This document shows, piece after piece, positions 1 through 5,960 of a stretch of 10,137 nt of DNA. Position 1 is the first letter of the stretch. Each line of letters begins with the position of its first letter. The notes beneath the pieces are model-generated. The model saw only the letters and a program-made list of their open reading frames with translations, had not been told where the DNA came from and searched no databases. The DNA lies in NCBI GenBank assembly GCA_049790315.1, contig JBAQYV010000013.1, positions 1 through 10,137 on the forward strand, read 5' to 3'. Source of the DNA: DASPOJ01 sp049790315 (lineage in GTDB: Bacteria; Acidobacteriota; Terriglobia; Acidiferrales; UBA7541). A program made the translations under genes and the position numbers.

Positions 1-40
1 GTCCCTCGTCGTCCGCCGCGGCGGACTCGCTCGGGATGAC
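1..40 (-). repeat. Dispersed GC-rich palindromic repeat, cut by the window edge
   Basis: Read on the minus strand this stretch begins GTCATCCCGAGCGAG, passes through a perfect 16-bp palindrome (GTCCGCCGCGGCGGAC at 11-26), and ends in CGACGAGGGAC. A GTCATCCCGAGCGAG head with a CGAGGGAC tail around a GC-rich palindrome matches, from memory, the intergenic repeat type that occurs in many copies in acidobacterial and some other genomes. It lies immediately upstream of ruvB and is non-coding. Only one copy is visible here, so calling it a repeat rests on recognition of the motif, not on a second copy. The element may continue to the left of the window. Confidence 0.6.
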
Positions 41-67
41 CAGTAATTGGTGGGGCGCGCGGGATAG

Positions 68-1108
68 ATGAGCGACGCGAACATGGAAAAGCCGGCACAA
101 CGAATTCTTTCTGGGCAAGCGTTTGATGAGGACGCTCGCGTCGAAGCGAGCGTACGGCCGCAGAAGCTTGCGGATTTCATCGGGCAGACGCGGCTGAAAG
201 AAAATTTGGCGATCGCCGTGGAAGCGGCGCGATCGCGCAACGAAGCGCTCGATCATGTTTTGCTGTTTGGGCCGCCTGGCCTTGGCAAGACGACGCTGGC
301 GCAAATTCTCGCCAACGAGTTGGGCGTGGGCATGCAAACCAGTTCCGGTCCGATGCTCGAACGCAAAGGCGATCTGACGGCGATTCTGACGTCGCTCGAT
401 CTGCGCGAAGTTTTCTTCCTCGACGAAATTCATCGGCTGCTGCCCGCCGTCGAAGAGATTCTGTATCCCGCGATGGAGGATTACCGGATCGATCTGATCA
501 TCGGCCAGGGAGCCGGCGCGCGCATTCATCCGTTTCAATTGAATCGCTTCACGCTGATTGGAGCGACCACGCGCGCGGGGCTTGTGACGGCGCCGCTGCG
601 CTCGCGCTTCGGCATCGTGCATCGATTGGATTTTTACCAGCCCGAGGATTTGTTCGAGATCGTGCGTCGCTCGGCGAAGATATTGAATATCGAGGTGGAC
701 GACGCCGGCGCGCAAGAGATTGCGCGCCGCAGCCGCGGCACGCCGCGTGTGGCGAATCGGTTGCTGCGCCGCGCGCGCGATTTTGCGCAAGTTCGCAAGG
801 AGGGCCGCATCACCGCCGATGCCGCGCGCGAAGCGCTGCACATGCTGGGCGTGGACGAACACGGCCTGGATGAAACCGACCGCAATCTGATGCTCACAAT
901 CATGCAGAAATACGCCGGCGGTCCCGTCGGACTGAACACGATCGCCGCATCTCTCAGCGAAGAAGAGGATGCCATCGAAGAGATTTACGAGCCGTATCTG
1001 ATGCAGCTCGGTCTGCTGGACCGCACGCAGCGCGGGCGGGTGGCGACGGCGCTGGCCTACAAGCATTTTGGCTTGGAAGCCCCGCGCAATCAGCAGCATT
1101 TGTTCTGA
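68..1108 (+). CDS. ruvB: Holliday junction branch migration DNA helicase RuvB
   Basis: RuvB is the hexameric AAA+ motor that, with RuvA, drives branch migration of Holliday junctions before RuvC cleavage. The 346-aa product has the usual family length and order: N-terminal EASVRPQKLADFIGQ (about 26-40), Walker A GPPGLGKT (68-75), Walker B FFLDEIH (116-122), sensor 1 GATTRAG (165-171), the PLRSRFG segment (177-182) that carries the arginine finger region, sensor 2 GTPRVANR (224-231), and a C-terminal winged-helix domain (about 270-346) containing the GGPVGLNTIA motif. The ATG at 68 was chosen because a GGGA lies just upstream; an ATG at 83 would shorten the protein by five residues and is also possible. 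ruvA and ruvC are not in the window. The next gene, folK, starts about 150 nt downstream, so joint transcription is uncertain. Confidence 0.97.
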   Translation: MSDANMEKPAQRILSGQAFDEDARVEASVRPQKLADFIGQTRLKENLAIAVEAARSRNEALDHVLLFGPPGLGKTTLAQILANELGVGMQTSSGPMLERKGDLTAILTSLDLREVFFLDEIHRLLPAVEEILYPAMEDYRIDLIIGQGAGARIHPFQLNRFTLIGATTRAGLVTAPLRSRFGIVHRLDFYQPEDLFEIVRRSAKILNIEVDDAGAQEIARRSRGTPRVANRLLRRARDFAQVRKEGRITADAAREALHMLGVDEHGLDETDRNLMLTIMQKYAGGPVGLNTIAASLSEEEDAIEEIYEPYLMQLGLLDRTQRGRVATALAYKHFGLEAPRNQQHLF

Positions 1109-1259
1109 AGCTCTTGGGGAGCGCGCCCCCCTCAACGCAAAAGCGATTCGTTGGCGGCTGGCCGCGCAAGTAATGTGCATCCGGGCCACCCGGGTTGTGA
1201 AAAACAGATGTCGTGAAACGACGAGCTAGTTTTGAGATGGCTTGATGCGATTGGAGGCA

Positions 1260-1772
1260 ATGTCCGCGGCGCAAATCGTTTATCTTTCGCTCGGCTCGAA
1301 CCTCGGTGACCGCGCTGCGTTCATTGAGCGAGCCATTGACGCGCTCGGCGCCGCGGGCGTTCGAGTTCTACGGCGTTCCGCGATCTACGACACCGAGCCC
1401 GTTGACGCGCCCGCGCAAGGCTGGTTCCTGAACCTTGCTGTCGAAGCAGAGACCGCGCTCGCGCCTCAGGCTTTGCTGAATGTGCTGCTCGGAATTGAGC
1501 GCTCCCTCGGCCGAGAGCGCGCTGTGCCGCGAGGCCCGCGCACGATCGACATCGATATCTTGCTGTACGGTTCAAGCGTTGTGCGCGAGCCGGGCCTGAC
1601 GATTCCGCATCCCGCGATGACCGCGCGAAGATTCGTGCTGGTGCCGCTGGCCGAACTCGCGCCCGGCCTGCGGCATCCGGCGCTGGACCGCACGGTCGCC
1701 GAGCTGCTCGCCGACTGCCCCGACGAGAGCCACGTGCAAGCGTGGCGGCCGGACGCCGCGGCGAATGATTAA
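1260..1772 (+). CDS. folK: 2-amino-4-hydroxy-6-hydroxymethyldihydropteridine pyrophosphokinase (HPPK)
   Basis: FolK transfers pyrophosphate from ATP to 6-hydroxymethyl-7,8-dihydropterin, the cytosolic step that prepares the pterin for dihydropteroate synthase in folate synthesis. Counting 170 residues from this start, the N-terminal strand YLSLGSNLGDR is followed by the pterin-loop segment YDTEPVDAPAQGWFLN and the family signature RGPRTIDIDIL. In that signature R94, D97 and D99 correspond to the E. coli arginine and the two Mg-binding aspartates; the IPHP motif supplies H117. The start is uncertain. An upstream TTG at 1242 or ATG at 1245 adds six or five residues, while the ATG at 1260 puts the first conserved strand at the usual distance. 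GGAGG at 1253-1257 lies only 2 nt before ATG 1260, closer than is ideal. The TAA stop overlaps the stop of a minus-strand reading frame. The gene stands alone, without folP or folB beside it. Confidence 0.95.
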   Translation: MSAAQIVYLSLGSNLGDRAAFIERAIDALGAAGVRVLRRSAIYDTEPVDAPAQGWFLNLAVEAETALAPQALLNVLLGIERSLGRERAVPRGPRTIDIDILLYGSSVVREPGLTIPHPAMTARRFVLVPLAELAPGLRHPALDRTVAELLADCPDESHVQAWRPDAAAND

Positions 1773-1964
1773 TTCGAGCGATGAATCTTGAGCCAGTGCA
1801 GGCGCAGCTCGGCCGGCTGCAATGAGTTGAGCGAAATTTCGGCGTAGCGTTCGGTGCTCACTTCGCGCCAGCGATAAACGCCCGGTTCGCTCTCCGTGTT
1901 TTCCCGGCCAACCAGAAGCTTTTTGCTTACCAAGTCGCGCGTCGTTTGTCAGAATCGAAGGCAC
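1769..1964 (-). pseudogene. Frameshifted small reading frame of unknown function (about 65 residues)
   Basis: The minus strand from 1948 to 1769 is open for 59 codons and reads DLVSKKLLVGRENTE, then GVYRWREVSTERYAEISLNS, then LQPAELRLHWLKIHRSN and TAA. The composition is mixed and amphipathic, with G or C at most third codon positions, unlike the arginine-rich shadow frames elsewhere. The frame is closed upstream by TGA at 1951-1949 and contains no ATG. In the adjacent frame a GTG at 1964-1962, with GGACGG 3 nt upstream, reads PSILTNDA and runs into the same region. A 1-base insertion or 2-base deletion in the CG run around 1936-1943 would join the two into one protein of about 65 residues. 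It may be a decayed gene, an intact gene with a sequencing indel, or a shorter protein starting at TTG 1933. I do not recognise the family. It lies head to head with the MFS gene and tail to tail with folK. Confidence 0.42.
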
Positions 1965-1973
1965 GACCCGTCC

Positions 1974-3329
1974 ATGACGACGACGAAGCAATCGAGTTTG
2001 GATTGGAAAACGCTGGCAGGCTTGCCGGGCTTTCGCTGGCTGTTCATCGGCATGTTCATTTCCCTGTTTGGCACGGGGATGAACTATGCCGGTGTGACCT
2101 GGTACATCCTCAGCCGCACGCATTCCACTGTAAGCGTGAGCTGGATGGTGATTCTGGTGACGCTGCCGGGGCTTTTTGTGCCGCCATTCGGCGGAGTGCT
2201 GATCGATCGCGTAGACCGGCGGTATCTGGCGATCACGCTCGATGTCGCGCGGTCGGTGATCGTGTTGGGGGTGGCGGCGCTTGCGCTCACCGGGCGGCTC
2301 CGGCTTTCGGACATTTATTGGATGGAGTTCCTGCTCGGCGTCGGCTTTGCGATTTATTGGTCGACCACGAACTCGTTGCTGCAGGAGCTGATACCCGCAA
2401 CGCAGCTTGTGGGCGCGAACTCCGCCATCTTGATCGCGGTGCAGGGCGGGATGATCGTTTCTGGCGCGCTAGTGGGATTCATTTATGAGCGCGCGGGACT
2501 GGGCGGCATTTTAGCGATCGACGGGTTCACCTATTTTGCGGCCGGGATGTGCTTGTTGGCCGTGCGCCACGGAAAATTTCTTCCGCACCACAGTTTCTCG
2601 CCTGCCTTGCCGCTTCCCGAGCCGTCGGTGGAATCGCTGCTGGAAGCAACGGGACGCGAGACGCTGCCGGGCGCATCGTCAATGTTCTCGCGCCGGCGAT
2701 TCACCGCCGATATCACGGAGGGGCTGCGGTACCTCGCGGAGCAGCCGCGCGTGCTGGCGCTGGGGCTGACGTATGCGTGCATGATGGCGGGCGTGATCAG
2801 CGCAAATGTGCTGGTGGTGGCGCTGGCGCGGGATGTTTTGTCGGCGGGGCCACGAGGCTACGGTTACATCGAGTCGGGTTGGGCGGTGGGCGCCGTAGCC
2901 GGGGGATTGGCGGCGGCGTGGCTGGCGCGGCGGCATCCGGTTCGAGTGCTCGTTGGGGCGTTAGCGATTTTGGCGGTGGGACACACACTGTTTCCATTTG
3001 TGCGCTGGCTCGCGGTGGCGGTGGCGATGAATGCGCTGTTCGGTGCGTGTCGCGCACTCGGCGGGGTGTTGACGCAATCCTCTCTGATGGGAATCGTGCC
3101 GCCTCGCCTGATGGGACGCACACAGTCGGCCTTCTCCGTAATCGCCACGATTTTGCAGATGACCATGAGTTTCCTGCTGGGATGGTTCGCTGAACACAAG
3201 AGTCTTACGGATGCTTTTGTGCTTTTAGGTTTATTGTACGGAGTATCTGTTGTCGCGGCGCTGCGCACGGGGCCGGGGCATATGGAGTCCGCGGTGCATT
3301 CGGTTCCGGTTCCACCGTCGGCCGTTTGA
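1974..3329 (+). CDS. Major facilitator superfamily transporter, MFS_3 (EntS-like) type
   Basis: This is a predicted inner-membrane secondary transporter of 451 residues. Hydrophobic helices begin at about residue 20 (FRWLFIGMFISLFG) and continue in two bundles separated by a polar loop at about 200-250. The loop between helices 2 and 3 carries GGVLIDRVDRR (73-83), the MFS motif A. The overall pattern, including the N-terminal LPGFRWLFIG and the C-terminal VPPRLMGRTQSAFSV, resembles the MFS_3 group, which contains the enterobactin exporter EntS and drug-efflux homologues; the substrate cannot be told from sequence. The frame is open back to a GTG at 1896, but the added 26 residues are polar, unlike the family, and overlap the minus-strand reading frame, so ATG 1974 is preferred. 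Its only ribosome-binding candidate is GAAGG at 1957-1961, about 12 nt away. The DUF2231 gene follows after 24 nt, suggesting one transcript. Confidence 0.88.
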   Translation: MTTTKQSSLDWKTLAGLPGFRWLFIGMFISLFGTGMNYAGVTWYILSRTHSTVSVSWMVILVTLPGLFVPPFGGVLIDRVDRRYLAITLDVARSVIVLGVAALALTGRLRLSDIYWMEFLLGVGFAIYWSTTNSLLQELIPATQLVGANSAILIAVQGGMIVSGALVGFIYERAGLGGILAIDGFTYFAAGMCLLAVRHGKFLPHHSFSPALPLPEPSVESLLEATGRETLPGASSMFSRRRFTADITEGLRYLAEQPRVLALGLTYACMMAGVISANVLVVALARDVLSAGPRGYGYIESGWAVGAVAGGLAAAWLARRHPVRVLVGALAILAVGHTLFPFVRWLAVAVAMNALFGACRALGGVLTQSSLMGIVPPRLMGRTQSAFSVIATILQMTMSFLLGWFAEHKSLTDAFVLLGLLYGVSVVAALRTGPGHMESAVHSVPVPPSAV

Positions 3330-3343
3330 GCGGGATTATTTGC

Positions 3344-3348
3344 GGAGG
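3344..3348 (+). promoter_or_regulatory. Shine-Dalgarno of the DUF2231 gene
   Basis: GGAGG lies 5 nt before the ATG at 3354. It fixes the start of the small membrane protein and suggests efficient independent translation although the MFS stop is only 24 nt upstream. Confidence 0.75.
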
Positions 3349-3353
3349 CGTTC

Positions 3354-3818
3354 ATGCAGGATTTGCTCCCGGGTCTTCATTCGATGTTGAATCTGCATCC
3401 GTTATTCGTGCACTTTCCGATTGCGTTGTGGGTGGGCGCGCTGGTGTTTGAAATTGTGGCTGTGGCGCGCGCGAGCGAGGATTGGCACCGCACGGCCGCG
3501 CGGACTTTGTACCTCGGCACGATCGCGGCGGCATTCGCGGTGCTGACGGGTTGGCGCGCGCAGCGCTCGGTTCCACCGTTTGGCGCGGCGCACGGCGTGA
3601 TGAGCGTGCACGAGACGCTGATGCTTTTTTCGACGACGCTCGCGGGATGGTTGTGCCTCGTGGCGCTGCTGAAGCCGCGCATTTCGGGCGCCGCGCAAAA
3701 ATTATTTCTCGCGGGCCTGGTGGCGCTGGTGATTTTGGTGGCGATCGGCGCGGATCGCGGCGCGGAGATGGTCTATCGGTATGCGACTTCGGTGAATTTG
3801 CCTGCAGCTACGCCTTGA
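3354..3818 (+). CDS. DUF2231-family four-helix membrane protein
   Basis: This is a 154-aa integral membrane protein of unknown function. Four hydrophobic segments are visible at about residues 17-39, 49-68, 86-106 and 115-132, with a short C-terminal tail. The N-terminal LHPLFVHFPIAL motif and the ending GADRGAEMVYRYA match the DUF2231 pattern as I know it. Histidines sit at 15, 20, 45, 80 and 86, three of them (15, 20, 86) at or near the start of a helix. That arrangement would be compatible with metal or heme binding, but this is inference. The length is normal for the family. The gene follows the MFS transporter by 24 nt, so co-expression is likely, though a functional link is unproven. 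Downstream it converges on rpoD with a 47-nt gap. Confidence 0.85.
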   Translation: MQDLLPGLHSMLNLHPLFVHFPIALWVGALVFEIVAVARASEDWHRTAARTLYLGTIAAAFAVLTGWRAQRSVPPFGAAHGVMSVHETLMLFSTTLAGWLCLVALLKPRISGAAQKLFLAGLVALVILVAIGADRGAEMVYRYATSVNLPAATP

Positions 3819-3865
3819 GAAATTTCGCGTCGAGAACAAAAACGCGGAACAAAGTGACCGAAGCT

Positions 3866-5581
3866 TCAGAGGTATTCGCGCGAAGTGCCTTCGAGAAACG
3901 CGCGCAACTTGTGGGAGCGCGAAGGGTGACGCAATTTGCGCAGGGCTTTGGCTTCGATTTGACGGATTCGTTCGCGCGTGACGGCGAAGGACTGGCCGAC
4001 TTCTTCGAGTGTGTGTTCGGAACCGTCGTCCAGACCGAAACGCATCTTGATGACTTTTTCTTCGCGGGGCGTGAGCGTTTTTAGAACCGAATTGGTCTGC
4101 TCTTTCAGATTTAAGTTGATGACGGCGTCGGACGGAGAGACGACAGCCTTATCTTCGATGAAATCTCCGAGATGCGAATCTTCTTCTTCGCCAATCGGCG
4201 TTTCAAGCGAGATGGGCTCCTGCGCGATTTTCAGAATCTTGCGCACTTTGGCGACAGCGATTTCCATGCGCCTGGCGATTTCTTCGGAAGTGGGTTCGCG
4301 CCCGAGCTCTTGCACGAGAGCACGGCTTGTGCGGATCAATTTGTTGATCGTTTCGATCATGTGCACGGGAATGCGGATGGTGCGGGCCTGATCGGCGATG
4401 GCGCGAGTGATGGCCTGACGAATCCACCAGGTCGCATAGGTCGAAAATTTGTAGCCGCGGCGCCACTCGAATTTATCGACGGCCTTCATGAGGCCGATGT
4501 TGCCTTCCTGAATCAAATCGAGAAATTGCAGGCCGCGGTTGGTGTATTTCTTGGCGATGGAAACGACCAGGCGAAGGTTGGCTTCGGTCAATTCCGTTTT
4601 GGCCTGCTCGGCTTCAGCTTCGCCGCGCAGGATCACCTGCAGCGTGCGCTTCAGTTCGGTGAGGCCGACTTCGCTGGTGATTTCGATTTCGCGCAACTCG
4701 GTGCGGCGGAGGCGCAACTCCTTGCGCGCTTCGTTTGCGGTATCGCCTTTGGAGAGATCGACGCGGCGTTCGAGCTTGCTGGTTTCGCGCTCGAGCGATT
4801 GCAGCCTCTCGACGGTGTAGCGCATGCCGTTGATCAAGCGCTTGCGTTCGAGCGGATGAAATTCGATGGAGCGCGCGAGATCCGACATTTTGATTCGCGC
4901 GCGCGCCACGGCATAGCGCGCGTGCAGGTAGGAGCGCTTCTTCGATTTCGGCGTGCGTTCTAATTTCGCGGCGTGCTTGAGCGCGTCGAGATACAAGTTG
5001 CCGATGCGTTCGAGCACCTTCAATATTTTTTTGGTTTTGTTTTCGATTTTTTCTTCGGTCAGTTCTTCGTCGTCAAACTGCACGATCTCTTTGATCGAGC
5101 GGGTGCCTTTGCGAAGGTCCTCGCCGATCGAAAGCAGTTCCTTCAGGACGATGGGCGATCGCGTGATGGTTTTGAGGACGAGATTCTGGCCGCGCTCGAT
5201 GCGCTTGGCGATGGTGACTTCGCCTTCGCGGTTCAGCAATGGAACGGTGCCCATTTCGCGCAGATACATGCGCACCGGGTCGTTGGTCTTTTCGAGGTTG
5301 CTGGGAGTTAGATCGAGTTCGTTTTCCTCGCGTGCATCTACAGAGGTTTCCGCCTTGGCAGGCTCAGGCAGGGGATGAGCGGCTTTTGCGGCAGCGGCGT
5401 CTTCGTAGACGTCGATTCCGTAGCGCTCAAAGGTAGACAGAAGATCGTCAATTTCTTCCGACGAATGCACTTCGGCCGGGAGGGTATCGTTCACTTCGTC
5501 GTAGAGAAGGTAGCCACGCTCTTTGCCCAGAATGATGAGCTGGCGTACCTGGTCATATTTCTCTTCGATGGCCAACGGCAA
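3866..5581 (-). CDS. rpoD: RNA polymerase primary sigma factor (sigma-70, RpoD)
   Basis: RpoD directs RNA polymerase to housekeeping promoters. The 571-aa product has all parts of a group 1 sigma. Region 1.1 is at about 5-60, region 1.2 at 98-131 (NDPVRMYLREMGTVPLL), and a charged non-conserved region at about 132-325. Region 2 is at about 326-404, including DLIQEGNIGLMKAVDKF and TYATWWIRQAITR; Q389 and T392 match the -10-contacting residues of E. coli. The region 3.2 finger is PISLETPIGEEEDSHLGDFI (456-475). The region 4.2 helix-turn-helix is TLEEVGQSFAVTRERIRQIE (524-543), with R536, E537 and R540 at the -35-contacting positions. The start codon is TTG, supported by GGAGG 6 nt upstream and by an in-frame TAG further upstream with no ATG or GTG between. 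dnaG lies upstream on the same strand across a 379-nt gap, as in the classical dnaG-rpoD arrangement. Confidence 0.98.
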   Translation of the reverse strand: MPLAIEEKYDQVRQLIILGKERGYLLYDEVNDTLPAEVHSSEEIDDLLSTFERYGIDVYEDAAAAKAAHPLPEPAKAETSVDAREENELDLTPSNLEKTNDPVRMYLREMGTVPLLNREGEVTIAKRIERGQNLVLKTITRSPIVLKELLSIGEDLRKGTRSIKEIVQFDDEELTEEKIENKTKKILKVLERIGNLYLDALKHAAKLERTPKSKKRSYLHARYAVARARIKMSDLARSIEFHPLERKRLINGMRYTVERLQSLERETSKLERRVDLSKGDTANEARKELRLRRTELREIEITSEVGLTELKRTLQVILRGEAEAEQAKTELTEANLRLVVSIAKKYTNRGLQFLDLIQEGNIGLMKAVDKFEWRRGYKFSTYATWWIRQAITRAIADQARTIRIPVHMIETINKLIRTSRALVQELGREPTSEEIARRMEIAVAKVRKILKIAQEPISLETPIGEEEDSHLGDFIEDKAVVSPSDAVINLNLKEQTNSVLKTLTPREEKVIKMRFGLDDGSEHTLEEVGQSFAVTRERIRQIEAKALRKLRHPSRSHKLRAFLEGTSREYL

Positions 5582-5587
5582 GGGGCC

Positions 5588-5592
5588 CCTCC
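5588..5592 (-). promoter_or_regulatory. Shine-Dalgarno deciding the TTG start of rpoD
   Basis: On the minus strand GGAGG is followed by 6 nt and then TTG at 5581-5579. The spacer and start region form a perfect 10-bp palindrome, AGGGGCCCCT (5581-5590), so the mRNA could fold as AGG-GGCC-CCU over part of the ribosome-binding site. The second TTG, at 5575, would be 12 nt from the Shine-Dalgarno and is less likely. Confidence 0.7.
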
Positions 5593-5887
5593 GGCAATCA
5601 AGCAGCTACAGCGTCACGCTCCGATCAGTCGTTCAAAAGCAACGCGCACGGCAAAGTTAGACCAAGGCAACGCGCTCCGCGAGGGCCGGGGCCGAACCGG
5701 GTTGCGCCCAGTGAGCAGCGACCGCGCCAGGGAAAGGGTACCGAATGAAAAAGTCCGGTTGTGGGATTTTCGTATTTCTCGTGCTCTCGGCCCGGTCTTG
5801 TGTCGTCTCGATCGCCCGTCGAGTTCGTGCCGCCCAACTAATTAGATGCAGGTCGCCCAAGGACAGTTCCGCTTGAAACCCCGTCAA

Positions 5888-5915
5888 GTTACACGCCGAA
5901 ATGCGAGCGCGTCAA
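5888..5915 (-). promoter_or_regulatory. Candidate sigma-70 promoter for rpoD
   Basis: On the minus strand TTGACG (5915-5910, five of six matches to TTGACA) is separated by 16 nt from TGTAAC (5893-5888, four of six matches to TATAAT). It lies about 45 nt beyond the dnaG stop and points at rpoD, which would have a leader of about 300 nt. An internal promoter between dnaG and rpoD is a common arrangement in bacteria. The spacing is one base short of the optimum and the -10 is imperfect. Confidence 0.45.
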
Positions 5916-5960
5916 CACCCTGTGTCCAACAAATCCCGGGTAGGGCGGAGGGGGCGGGCG

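Larger units (their letters stand above)
5582..5960. other. 379-nt dnaG-rpoD intergenic region and rpoD leader
   Basis: No convincing gene is seen here. On the minus strand the region holds a candidate sigma-70 promoter near the dnaG end (5888-5915), then about 300 nt of leader before the rpoD ribosome-binding site. The leader contains a CTAATTAG palindrome (5838-5845), a short hairpin CTCGA/TCGAG with a 7-nt loop (5807-5823), and a very GC-rich self-complementary stretch at about 5667-5710. No U-tract terminator is visible, so dnaG transcripts may read into rpoD. Two minus-strand open frames of 70-76 codons exist, but they lack ribosome-binding sites and protein-like sequence. Confidence 0.6.

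Noticed and set aside
1116..1129. GGGG-AGCGCG-CCCC hairpin just after ruvB
   Set aside because: The stem is only four pairs and no T-tract follows, so it does not meet the standard for an intrinsic terminator.
1210..1222. GTCGT-GAA-ACGAC hairpin in the ruvB-folK gap
   Set aside because: The stem is five pairs with a 3-nt loop and only a weak T-run several bases later; this is likely by chance in GC-rich sequence.
1896..1973. 26-residue N-terminal extension of the MFS protein from GTG 1896
   Set aside because: The extension is polar, begins inside the minus-strand reading frame and has no counterpart in the family; ATG 1974 directly precedes the normal N-terminus.
3826..3856. Possible bidirectional terminator (CGCGT ... 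ACGCG) between the converging DUF2231 and rpoD genes
   Set aside because: The stem is five pairs with an 11-nt loop and no T-tract on either strand. The location is right, but the structure is too weak to call.
4172..4963. 263-codon open frame on the + strand antisense to rpoD
   Set aside because: It is the codon-position shadow of a GC-rich conserved gene. Its translation is low-complexity in F, G, A and D, with no recognisable domain, and rpoD on the other strand is unambiguous.
5657..5887. 76-codon minus-strand open frame in the rpoD leader, starting at TTG
   Set aside because: There is no Shine-Dalgarno, the composition is not protein-like, and the start lies at the candidate promoter's transcription start.
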